Shown here in pieces: positions 1 to 5,340 of a stretch of DNA of 6,428 nucleotides. The DNA is taken from positions 1 to 6,428 of the forward strand of contig JAVBMU010000048.1 in assembly GCA_031552185.1 (NCBI GenBank), written 5' to 3'. Each line of letters begins with the position of its first letter. Position 1 is the first letter of the stretch. Below the pieces are notes generated by a model. That model had not been told where the DNA came from and made no database searches. It saw only the letters and a list, made by a program, of their open reading frames with translations. This stretch comes from JAVBMU01 sp031552185. Its GTDB lineage: Bacteria > Actinomycetota > Actinomycetes > Actinomycetales > Cellulomonadaceae. A program made the position numbers and the translations under genes.

Positions 1-63
1 CCGGCGCCGCCGCGGTCGCCGCGCAGGGTCGCTGACGGTCCGCGCGCCGGCCGGCGCACGCCC

Positions 64-91
64 GCCGCCCGGCGCGGCGGCGCCGGGCGGA
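64..91 (-). terminator. Strong GC hairpin, candidate terminator of the unknown minus-strand gene
   Basis: A perfect inverted repeat pairs 65-75 (CCGCCCGGCGC) with 80-90 (GCGCCGGGCGG) around a four-base loop, GGCG. It begins two bases past the stop codon (92-94) of the minus-strand reading frame, which is where a terminator would sit. There is no T-run on either strand, so it is not a canonical intrinsic terminator, although actinobacterial terminators often lack the U-tract. It could serve transcripts from both directions. The structure is seen directly; the terminator role is inferred. Confidence 0.45.
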
Positions 92-649
92 TCAGCGCAG
101 TGTCATGCGGATTGCCCATCCGTCGGGGTGCTCGACCGCGACGCCGCTTGCTCGCTCCCAACCCGGGCTTCCGGCCGCGCGCCACCGCGAGATCCATCCG
201 TTCAGGATGTCGCCGGCATCGTCGGTGCCGGCGCGGATCTCCCCGGCCGGTCCAACCAGGGCGAGGCCCGTGCGGGTCGACGCCCCGATCGGTCGGCCGT
301 AGTCCGGGAGACCGGCGATGGTCAGGCCGTCGGGACGCGTGGCGAGGAGCCACGCGGTCAGGCCATCGACGTCGTCGGCCGTGAGGCCCGACGGCGGCGC
401 CGCGGGCGCGGCGGGCAGCAGGTCCACCAGCCGTTCCGCTGTGCTCCGGGAGTCCGTCGCCGATGCCCGCAACCAGGGCGCGGAGATCCAGGTGACGTCG
501 GGTTGAGTGGTGTCCCGCCCGCCATCGACATCGTCGCGATCCGCGCCGGCCGGGACGGCAGGGCCTACTCGCGAGGCGTCCACGTACCGGATCGGCAGGG
601 CGAAGGTCGTGATGACGTCATCGTGCAACTCGATGTAGCTCCCCGGCAC
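92..649 (-). CDS. Hypothetical protein, C-terminal part of a frame-broken gene
   Basis: I do not recognise the family. From a GTG at 649 the frame gives 185 residues (MPGSYIELHDDVITTF... to ...GWAIRMTLR) with no signal peptide, membrane segment or cysteine. Its composition and GC-rich third positions look coding: acidic and hydrophobic stretches alternate, for example around residues 90-125. The GTG lacks a convincing ribosome binding site, and an in-frame TAG at 677-679 lies just upstream. Coding character continues upstream in the neighbouring frame (565-876), so the GTG is probably an internal codon. Inserting one base near 650-655 would join the pieces as ...PHRGG-F-VPGSYIELHDD... in a protein of roughly 260 residues or more. 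The gene points away from phoU's stop and may or may not share its transcript. It could be a pseudogene, a sequencing error or, less likely, a real separate protein. Confidence 0.5.
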   Translation of the reverse strand: MPGSYIELHDDVITTFALPIRYVDASRVGPAVPAGADRDDVDGGRDTTQPDVTWISAPWLRASATDSRSTAERLVDLLPAAPAAPPSGLTADDVDGLTAWLLATRPDGLTIAGLPDYGRPIGASTRTGLALVGPAGEIRAGTDDAGDILNGWISRWRAAGSPGWERASGVAVEHPDGWAIRMTLR

Positions 650-876
650 GAACCGCCGCGATGCGGAAGCGGAACACTATCCAAGCCCTCGGCGAAACGC
701 CGCGCCTGCGAGAGCAATTCCGTTTCGGCGCCCAGGATGTCCCCGAAAAGCGCGCACCACCAATGCCCCCGTTGGAGGACTCTGAGTTCCTCGTCTGGCC
801 AGTCGGGGCTGACCCAGACGGAATCGGATCCTCCTCGTAGTCGCCGCCCATTGATCGGGACGAGCGGGAGGCCCAT
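565..876 (-). pseudogene. Hypothetical protein, N-terminal part of the same frame-broken gene
   Basis: From the ATG at 874-876 the frame reads MGLPLVPINGRRLRGG and then a tryptophan-rich stretch (VWVSPDWPDEELRVLQRG, HWWCALFGDILGAE) followed by helix-like sequence to RFAEGLDSVPLPHRGG near 655. After that it becomes serine/arginine/cysteine-rich shadow sequence and stops at 565-567, while the 92-649 frame takes over as the plausible one. This indicates a net one-base loss between about 650 and 679. The frame stays open and plausible upstream of the ATG (EVRRALADALLARRGELARRG, about 890-1010) without a good start codon, so the true N-terminus may be further upstream or also damaged. The DNA is less GC-rich here than in the pho genes. 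No family recognised. Confidence 0.4.
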
Positions 877-1099
877 GTCGGTACGTGAGGCCAAGGCGCG
901 GAGGGCCTCGCCGGCTCCAGGAAGTGCGGCGCCCCTTCGGGCCAATTCCCCACGTCGCGCGAGCAACGCGTCAGCCAGCGCCCTCCGGACTTCCTGCGAA
1001 CCGAAGTCAGGGCTTTCGATTCCGTGGGCGCGGAACGGCCATGGTGCAATTCTACCCGGCGCAAATCTGTGTTTTGGGCGCTTCGAGTCGCGCAGTCCG

Positions 1100-1127
1100 G
1101 CCGGCGCGCGCTGCAGCGCCGCCCGGC
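1100..1127 (-). terminator. Imperfect hairpin after phoU, candidate terminator
   Basis: Beyond the phoU stop (1140-1142), positions 1100-1127 fold into a GC hairpin. GCCGG at 1100-1104 pairs with CCGGC at 1123-1127, and a perfect 12-base palindrome GCGCTGCAGCGC (1108-1119) forms the top, with small bulges between. There is no U-tract after it on the minus strand. The stretch 877-1139 contains no other gene I can support apart from a possible upstream extension of the unknown reading frame. The fold is visible; the terminator role is inferred. Confidence 0.35.
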
Positions 1128-1139
1128 GCACCCCGTCGG

Positions 1140-1796
1140 TCACATCGCCGGCAGCGCCCCGAATTCGCCGGTCACCAGGTAGGTCATGCGCTTCGCGATG
1201 GAGACGGCGTGGTCCCCGAATCGCTCGAAGTAGCGCCCGACGAGGGTGGCGTCGACCGTCTCCTGCGCGGTCCCGTGCCACCCGGCGCCGAGCAGCACCG
1301 CGAAGGTCTCCTGGTGCAGATGGTCCAGGAGATCGTCGTCGCGGTCGATCGCGGCGGCGACCGCGAGATCCCGGGTCGTCAGCAGCGTCGTCGTCCGCCC
1401 GGCGACGCGGACGGCGGCGTCGTGCATGCGGGCGAACGTGACGTGCAATTCCGGCCCGACGGCGCGGCCGGGGAACCGGCCGCGGGCGACCTGGGCGACG
1501 TGCCGGGCCAGGTCACCCATTCGCTCCAGGGTCGCGCTCATCCGCAGCGCGCTGACGACCACGCGCAGGTCGGTCGCGACCGGTTGCTGCTGGGCGAGTA
1601 ACAGGACGCACCGCTCGTCGAGGCCGGCCGCCATCGCGTCGATCGTCGCGTCGGACGCGATCACGGACTGCGCCAGGTGCAGATCGGCGGTGAAGAGCGA
1701 TTCGCCCGCGCGCACCATCGCGGATTCGACCAGCCGACTCATCTCGGCCAGGTCGTCGCCGACCTGTTTCAACTCGGCGTCGAAGATTTCCCGCAT
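1140..1796 (-). CDS. phoU: Phosphate transport system regulator PhoU
   Basis: A 218-residue protein of normal length for PhoU, the cytoplasmic all-helical protein that couples the state of the Pst transporter to the phosphate sensor kinase and keeps the Pho response off when phosphate is plentiful. It has the two-repeat architecture. It opens with the family-typical MREIFDAEL and has the metal-binding-type motif ERMGDLARHV at residues 91-100. The matching motif ERFGDHAVSIAKR follows at residues 191-203. The conserved PVATDLR stretch lies at residues 72-78. The ATG at 1794-1796 is preceded by GAAAGG (1803-1808) with a six-base spacer, which fixes the start. It is divergent from senX3-regX3 across a region containing a Pho box whose GTTCACC units read in the phoU direction, so it is probably RegX3-controlled. 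Actinobacteria often carry two PhoU paralogues; whether another exists elsewhere cannot be seen. Confidence 0.95.
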   Translation of the reverse strand: MREIFDAELKQVGDDLAEMSRLVESAMVRAGESLFTADLHLAQSVIASDATIDAMAAGLDERCVLLLAQQQPVATDLRVVVSALRMSATLERMGDLARHVAQVARGRFPGRAVGPELHVTFARMHDAAVRVAGRTTTLLTTRDLAVAAAIDRDDDLLDHLHQETFAVLLGAGWHGTAQETVDATLVGRYFERFGDHAVSIAKRMTYLVTGEFGALPAM

Positions 1797-1802
1797 CGGT
1801 TG

Positions 1803-1808
1803 CCTTTC
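1803..1808 (-). promoter_or_regulatory. Ribosome binding site of phoU
   Basis: GAAAGG on the minus strand, six bases before the ATG of phoU. It is complementary to the anti-Shine-Dalgarno sequence and supports the chosen start. Confidence 0.7.
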
Positions 1809-1868
1809 GAGTGGTGGGCTGCTGGTGGTGAGTGCCGCCGGCCAACACTCTTCCCGGCCGGTCCGACC

Positions 1869-1901
1869 GCGGGGTGAACCCGAAGCCGCGCCGAGGTGAA
1901 C
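1869..1901 (-). promoter_or_regulatory. Pho box (RegX3/PhoP-type operator) in the phoU-senX3 divergent region
   Basis: Read on the minus strand, three consecutive 11-base units run 1901 to 1869: GTTCACCTCGG, CGCGGCTTCGG, GTTCACCCCGC. The outer two share GTTCACC exactly and are 22 bp apart, two turns of the 11-bp period. The middle unit has a degenerate core but the same CGG end as the first. Actinobacterial phosphate-response regulators of the PhoP/RegX3 class are known to bind direct repeats with GTTCA(C/T)C cores at 11-bp spacing. The orientation points toward phoU, but divergent Pho operators can control both sides. Binding is inferred. Confidence 0.75.
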
Positions 1902-1960
1902 ACTTGGCGCCGGCCGCAGTCCGGCGCCCCGGATCCGATGGCACCGCGGTCCGCCGCCCG

Positions 1961-1972
1961 TACGCTGGAACC
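1961..1972 (+). promoter_or_regulatory. Candidate -10 element giving a leaderless senX3 transcript
   Basis: TACGCT at 1961-1966 fits the actinobacterial -10 pattern TAnnnT and ends six bases before the GTG at 1973, so transcription would begin at or next to the start codon. No good Shine-Dalgarno sequence precedes that GTG, which agrees with a leaderless message. No clear -35 hexamer is seen about 17 bases upstream. This is a positional inference. Confidence 0.45.
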
Positions 1973-3238
1973 GTGGACGGACTGATCGACGGGGTACCGG
2001 TGCTCGCGGCGGGCCTGGTCGGCGTCGTCGTCGGGCTCGGCGCCGCGGTGGCGTTCCGGATGAGTGACCGCCGCCGGCTGGTCGCCACGCCCGCGCCGGG
2101 CAACCTCGACGAGGGGCTGGTCCGGGTCCTGGCGGTGCTGAGTTCGGCGGCAGTGGTGCTCGACGCCGAGGGCGAGGTCGTGCGCGCCAGTCCCCCCGCG
2201 TACGCGCTGGGCGTGGTGCGGGGCGACGCGATCGCGCACGCCGCGATTCGGGACCTGATCACGGACGTCCTGCGCGACGGCGTGATCCGCGACGAGGAGC
2301 TCGAGTTGCCCCGCGGCCCGGTCGGCCGGGGCACGGTCATGCTGTGGGTCCGGGTGGCCCAGCTGGGGCCGGACCACATCCTGGTCCTCGCCGAGGACCG
2401 GACCGAGGCCCACCGGGTCGAGGCGATTCGGCGGGACTTCGTGGCGAACGTCTCGCACGAACTGAAGACCCCGGTGGGCGCGCTGGCGCTGTTGGCCGAG
2501 ACTGTCCAGGACGCGGCGGGCGACCCGGTCGCGGTGCGCCGGTTCGCCGCGCGAATGCAGGACGAGGCGCACCGGCTCTCGACGCTGGTCCAGGAGATCA
2601 TCGAGCTGTCCCGGCTCCAGGTCGCGGGGGTGGTGCAGACCGCCCGGCCGGTGCCGGTGCGCGGCGTCGTGGCCGAGGCCGTCGATCGGGCCGGTATCGC
2701 GGCGCAGAACAAGGCCATTTCGATCACGGTCGGCGGTGATCTGGACGCCGCCGTCTACGGCGACCACGACCTCCTGGTCACGGCCGTGCGGAACCTGTTG
2801 GACAATGCGATCGCGTACTCCGGGCGCAACACGCGCGTCGGCGTGGGGGTGGCCTGGGGCCGGGGGCAGTCGGACCTGGTGGAGATCGCCGTCGTCGATC
2901 AGGGGATCGGCATCTCGGTCGGCGACCAGCAACGGGTCTTCGAACGGTTCTACCGGGTCGATCCGGCCCGCTCCCGGGACACCGGGGGGACCGGGCTCGG
3001 CCTGTCGATCGTCAAGCATGTCGCCGCCGATCACGGCGGCGATGTGACCATGTGGTCACAACCGGGCAAGGGGTCGACATTCACCTTGCGCATCCCGGCG
3101 GCGTCGGCGGCGGCCCTGGCTGCCGCGGACCCGGAATTCGGGCCGGCGCAGCCCGCGGCCCCCGGCGCGGATTCGGATGCACCGGAGCACTCGGACAAGG
3201 CGCCGCGGACGGTGCCGGTGAGGGAGGTGGATGCGTGA
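1973..3238 (+). CDS. senX3: Sensor histidine kinase, SenX3/PhoR type
   Basis: A 421-residue membrane histidine kinase, close to the usual SenX3 length of about 410. It senses phosphate status via Pst/PhoU and phosphorylates RegX3. Residues 8-28 form one N-terminal membrane helix. Residues about 45-140 resemble a PAS-like sensor region. The dimerisation domain carries the phospho-accepting His162 in FVANVSHELKTPVGA. The ATPase domain shows the N box (RNLLDNAI, Asn274 and Asn278), G1 box (DQGIG, 309-313), F box (FERFYR, 323-328) and G2 box (GTGLGLSIVKH, 339-349). The last 45 or so residues are Ala/Pro/acidic and probably disordered. I chose the GTG at 1973 because the open frame back to 1832 would add an Arg/Pro-rich leader running through the Pho box. 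The gene overlaps regX3 by four bases (GTGA), implying coupled translation. A PhoR designation would be equally acceptable. Confidence 0.93.
   Translation: MDGLIDGVPVLAAGLVGVVVGLGAAVAFRMSDRRRLVATPAPGNLDEGLVRVLAVLSSAAVVLDAEGEVVRASPPAYALGVVRGDAIAHAAIRDLITDVLRDGVIRDEELELPRGPVGRGTVMLWVRVAQLGPDHILVLAEDRTEAHRVEAIRRDFVANVSHELKTPVGALALLAETVQDAAGDPVAVRRFAARMQDEAHRLSTLVQEIIELSRLQVAGVVQTARPVPVRGVVAEAVDRAGIAAQNKAISITVGGDLDAAVYGDHDLLVTAVRNLLDNAIAYSGRNTRVGVGVAWGRGQSDLVEIAVVDQGIGISVGDQQRVFERFYRVDPARSRDTGGTGLGLSIVKHVAADHGGDVTMWSQPGKGSTFTLRIPAASAAALAAADPEFGPAQPAAPGADSDAPEHSDKAPRTVPVREVDA
3221..3227 (+). promoter_or_regulatory. Ribosome binding site of regX3
   Basis: AGGGAGG lies seven bases before the GTG at 3235. 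It decides between this start and the nearby ATG at 3231, which opens the wrong frame, and the long in-frame extension running back to 3052. Confidence 0.75.
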
Positions 3239-3930
3239 CCCGCATCCTGGTGGTGGAGGACGAGGATTCGTACCGGGATCCGTTGACCTATCAGTTGCGC
3301 CGGGAGGGTTTCGACGTCGTCGAGGCCGCCACCGGCACCGAGGCGCTGGTCGCGTACGACCGGGGCGGCGCGGACCTGGTGCTGCTGGACCTGATGCTGC
3401 CCGGCTTGTCCGGGACCGAGGTCTGCCGGGAACTGCGCAGCCGCGGCGATGTGCCGGTCATCATGCTCACGGCAAAGGACTCGGAGGTGGACAAGGTCGT
3501 CGGGCTGGAGCTCGGTGCGGACGACTACGTCACCAAGCCGTACTCCTTCCGGGAGTTGCTGGCCCGGGTCCGGGCGGTGCTGCGGCGCAAGGGCGGTGCC
3601 GAGCCGGGCGCCGAGGCGCCCGAGAACGGCGCCCTGCACCTCGGGCCGGTGCGGATGGACGTCGAGCGGCACACCGTGACCGTGCACGGGCGCGTGGTCA
3701 ACTTCCCGCTGAAGGAATTCGAGCTGTTGGAGTTGCTCCTGCGCAACGCGGGCCGGGTGCTGACCCGCGGGCAGTTGATCGACCGCGTGTGGGGGGTCGA
3801 CTACGTGGGCGACACCAAGACGCTCGACGTCCACGTCAAGCGGATCCGGGCGAAGATCGAGCCCGAGCCGGCCAATCCGCGCTACCTGCTGACGGTGCGC
3901 GGGCTCGGGTACAAGATCACCGATCCGTAA
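3235..3930 (+). CDS. regX3: Phosphate-response regulator RegX3 (OmpR/PhoB family)
   Basis: A 231-residue DNA-binding response regulator, the partner of the preceding kinase. The receiver domain (residues 1-115) has the acidic pocket Glu8-Asp9, phospho-acceptor Asp52 in LLDLMLPG, Thr79 in MLTA, Tyr98 and Lys101 in YVTKPYS, so every catalytic position is intact. A linker at about 118-132 leads to the winged-helix output domain (about 133-231), with the typical FPLKEFELLELLL, LIDRVWG, TKTLDVHVKRIRAKI and VRGLGYKI segments. The GTG start overlaps the senX3 stop and has a strong ribosome binding site. When phosphorylated it should bind the GTTCACC-type boxes seen before pstS and between phoU and senX3, activating high-affinity phosphate uptake and its own operon. 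The immediate pairing with SenX3 and PhoU supports RegX3 over other OmpR-family regulators. Confidence 0.94.
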   Translation: MTRILVVEDEDSYRDPLTYQLRREGFDVVEAATGTEALVAYDRGGADLVLLDLMLPGLSGTEVCRELRSRGDVPVIMLTAKDSEVDKVVGLELGADDYVTKPYSFRELLARVRAVLRRKGGAEPGAEAPENGALHLGPVRMDVERHTVTVHGRVVNFPLKEFELLELLLRNAGRVLTRGQLIDRVWGVDYVGDTKTLDVHVKRIRAKIEPEPANPRYLLTVRGLGYKITDP

Positions 3931-3941
3931 GCCGACGACGC

Positions 3942-4000
3942 CGAGGTAGAGCCGTGGCGTTGCAGGACCGGCGCGTCGGGCGCACCACGGCTCTACCTCG
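3942..4000 (+). terminator. 16-bp inverted repeat downstream of regX3, candidate terminator or attenuator
   Basis: CGAGGTAGAGCCGTGG at 3942-3957 is the exact reverse complement of CCACGGCTCTACCTCG at 3985-4000, with a 27-base loop. It begins 11 bases after the regX3 stop, where the senX3-regX3 message should end. No T-run follows. The right arm is part of the first 20-bp tandem repeat, and later copies could pair with the same left arm less perfectly. Pairing is seen directly; the function is inferred. Confidence 0.5.
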
Positions 4001-4060
4001 CGCACCATGGCTCTACCTCGCGCACCGCGGCTCCACCTCGCGCACGGCGGCTCCACCTCG
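3981..4060 (+). repeat. Four tandem copies of a 20-bp repeat
   Basis: Exactly four uninterrupted 20-base units: CGCACCACGGCTCTACCTCG (3981), CGCACCATGGCTCTACCTCG (4001), CGCACCGCGGCTCCACCTCG (4021) and CGCACGGCGGCTCCACCTCG (4041). Variation is limited to positions 6-8 and position 14 (T in copies 1-2, C in copies 3-4). An inverted partial copy lies at 3942-3959. The last unit ends in CTCCACC (4051-4057), which pairs with GGTGGAG (4062-4068) to make a small hairpin. The array is noncoding, between regX3 and the pstS promoter. It may be a minisatellite-like or repetitive extragenic element. Confidence 0.9.
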
Positions 4061-4105
4061 CGGTGGAGGCGGTGCCGCGCCGCCGGCGCGAAGAACTTGT
4101 GAACT

Positions 4106-4149
4106 GTTCAGCGGGCGTTCACCCGGCTGCGGCAATCGCGTCACCAGCC
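4106..4149 (+). promoter_or_regulatory. Pho box (RegX3/PhoP-type operator) upstream of pstS
   Basis: Four consecutive 11-base units read GTTCAGCGGGC (4106), GTTCACCCGGC (4117), TGCGGCAATCG (4128) and CGTCACCAGCC (4139). Units 1 and 2 carry the GTTCA core, unit 4 matches GTTCACC at five of seven positions, and unit 3 is degenerate. The first core is also the right arm of a perfect palindrome, TGAAC-T-GTTCA (4100-4110). The array ends just before a -10-like hexamer, as expected for an activator binding at the -35 region. Regulator identity is inferred from the adjacent regX3. Confidence 0.78.
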
Positions 4150-4154
4150 CTGCT

Positions 4155-4160
4155 TAGCGT
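4155..4160 (+). promoter_or_regulatory. Candidate -10 element of the pstS promoter
   Basis: TAGCGT fits TAnnnT and lies six bases beyond the Pho box, with no recognisable -35 hexamer, as is usual for a promoter needing an activator. Transcription would start near 4167, leaving a leader of about 50 bases that includes a small CCGGC/GCCGG hairpin (4171-4184). Confidence 0.4.
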
Positions 4161-4202
4161 GCATGCGTCACCGGCACTCGCCGGGGGCTGACTCGCTTCG
4201 AC

Positions 4203-4210
4203 AGGACGGA
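4203..4210 (+). promoter_or_regulatory. Ribosome binding site of pstS
   Basis: AGGACGGA at 4203-4210, ending five bases before the GTG at 4216. It supports that start, which also places the lipoprotein signal peptide correctly. Confidence 0.55.
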
Positions 4211-4215
4211 ACCCA

Positions 4216-5337
4216 GTGAACCTCAGCCGAATCTCTCGTGTGAGCGCTCTCGCCGCCGTCGGCGCGCTCGTGCTCGCGCTGACCGCGTGCGGCTCGGACG
4301 ACCCCGTCGGGGGCGCGGGCGACAGCGACCAGAACGCCGCGGCCGGCTCCGCCACCGACCTCAGCGGTGAACTCAACGGCGTCGGAGCGACCTCCCAGGA
4401 GTCGGCGATGGAGGCCTGGCGGGCCGGCTTCCAGGCGGCCAACCCCGACGTCACGGTGAACTACGACCCGGCCGGCTCGGGGGCCGGCCGGAGCCAGTTC
4501 CTCGCCGGCGGTCCCGCGTTCGCCGGCTCCGACGCCGCCCTCAAGGATGACGAAATCGCGCAGTCCGAGCAGGTCTGCGGGGCCGACGGCGCGATCGACC
4601 TGCCGCTGTACGTCAGCCCGATCGCGGTGATCTTCAACCTCGAGGGGATCCAGGAACTCAACCTCGCCCCGGCCACGATCGCCGGCATCTTCGCCGGCAC
4701 GATCAAGGCCTGGGACGCGCCGCAGATCGCCGCGGACAACCCCGGCATCTCGCTCCCGACCACAGCCATCACGCCGGTCCACCGCTTCGACGATTCCGGC
4801 ACGACCCAGAACTTCACCGACTACCTGCACGCCACCGCGCCCGATGCGTGGCCGAGCGAGCCGTCGGGGAAGTGGCCGCTCAAGGGCGGCGAATCCGCCA
4901 CCGGAACCTCCGGCGTCGTGCAGACCGTGACCAACGGCGTCGGCGCGATCGGTTATGCCGACGCGTCGAAGGCCGGCGACCTCGGTACCGCGAAGATCAA
5001 GGTCGGCGATGCCTGGGTGGCGCACTCGCCGGAAGGGGCCGCGGCGATCGTCGACGCCTCGCCGCGGGTGGCCGGGCGGCACGCGCACGACATCGCGGTG
5101 GCGATCGACCGTACCTCGACGAAGGCGGACACCTACCCGCTGACGCTGGTCTCGTACGAGGTGGCCTGCCTCAGCTACGCCGACGCCGCGAAGGGCGAAC
5201 TCGCCAAGGCGTTCCTGTCCTATGTGGCGGGCGACGCGGCCCAGCAGGCCGCGGCGGCCGCGGCCGGGTCCGCGCCGATCTCGGCCGCGCTGCGCACGGA
5301 CGTCCAGGCGGCGATCGACGCGATCAAGGTCGGCTGA
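4216..5337 (+). CDS. pstS: Phosphate-binding lipoprotein PstS
   Basis: A 373-residue periplasmic-type phosphate-binding protein of the Pst ABC importer. It should be anchored to the outer face of the membrane and deliver phosphate to PstC/PstA. Residues 1-24 are a lipoprotein signal peptide: Arg5 and Arg8, a hydrophobic core, then the lipobox LTAC with the lipidated Cys25. A low-complexity tether follows (about 26-48). Phosphate-site segments typical of the family are visible: GATSQ (57-61), YDPAGSGAGRSQF (83-95), FAGSDAAL (102-109) and HRFDDSGTTQNF (189-200). LYVSPIAVIFNL (131-142) and GVGAIGYAD (241-249) are also characteristic. Cys121 and Cys318 are the only other cysteines and could form a disulfide. 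The GTG start has a ribosome binding site, and a Pho box lies upstream, so induction by phosphate starvation is likely. pstC follows after three bases. The length is normal and nothing is truncated. Confidence 0.95.
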   Translation: MNLSRISRVSALAAVGALVLALTACGSDDPVGGAGDSDQNAAAGSATDLSGELNGVGATSQESAMEAWRAGFQAANPDVTVNYDPAGSGAGRSQFLAGGPAFAGSDAALKDDEIAQSEQVCGADGAIDLPLYVSPIAVIFNLEGIQELNLAPATIAGIFAGTIKAWDAPQIAADNPGISLPTTAITPVHRFDDSGTTQNFTDYLHATAPDAWPSEPSGKWPLKGGESATGTSGVVQTVTNGVGAIGYADASKAGDLGTAKIKVGDAWVAHSPEGAAAIVDASPRVAGRHAHDIAVAIDRTSTKADTYPLTLVSYEVACLSYADAAKGELAKAFLSYVAGDAAQQAAAAAAGSAPISAALRTDVQAAIDAIKVG

Positions 5338-5340
5338 GCC

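Noticed and set aside
128..1441. Plus-strand open frame of 437 codons
   Set aside because: It runs antisense through the unknown gene and into phoU, is Arg/Pro/Ser-rich with no motif, and is explained by the absence of stops in GC-rich DNA.
1832..1972. In-frame 47-codon extension of senX3 from an upstream start
   Set aside because: It is Arg/Pro-rich, would place a soluble leader before the membrane helix, and covers the Pho box; GTG 1973 matches the usual length.
1513..3034. Two long minus-strand open frames (404 and 421 codons) opposite phoU and senX3
   Set aside because: Both are low-complexity Arg/Ser/Pro/Asp shadows of senX3, and the recognised kinase motifs on the plus strand account for the coding constraint.
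3052..3234. In-frame extension of regX3 back to 3052
   Set aside because: It overlaps the senX3 ATPase domain in another frame; the receiver domain starts exactly at GTG 3235 with a strong ribosome binding site.
3031..4056. Minus-strand frame of 341 codons crossing the repeat array
   Set aside because: Its start lies in the repeats and the rest is the antisense shadow of regX3 and the senX3 end.
3981..4060. CRISPR array
   Set aside because: The 20-bp units abut with no spacers between them, so this is a tandem repeat.
4139..4172. CGTCACC repeated at 4139 and 4166 as a further Pho box pair
   Set aside because: The 27-bp spacing is out of phase with the 11-bp period, so the second copy is not counted in the operator.
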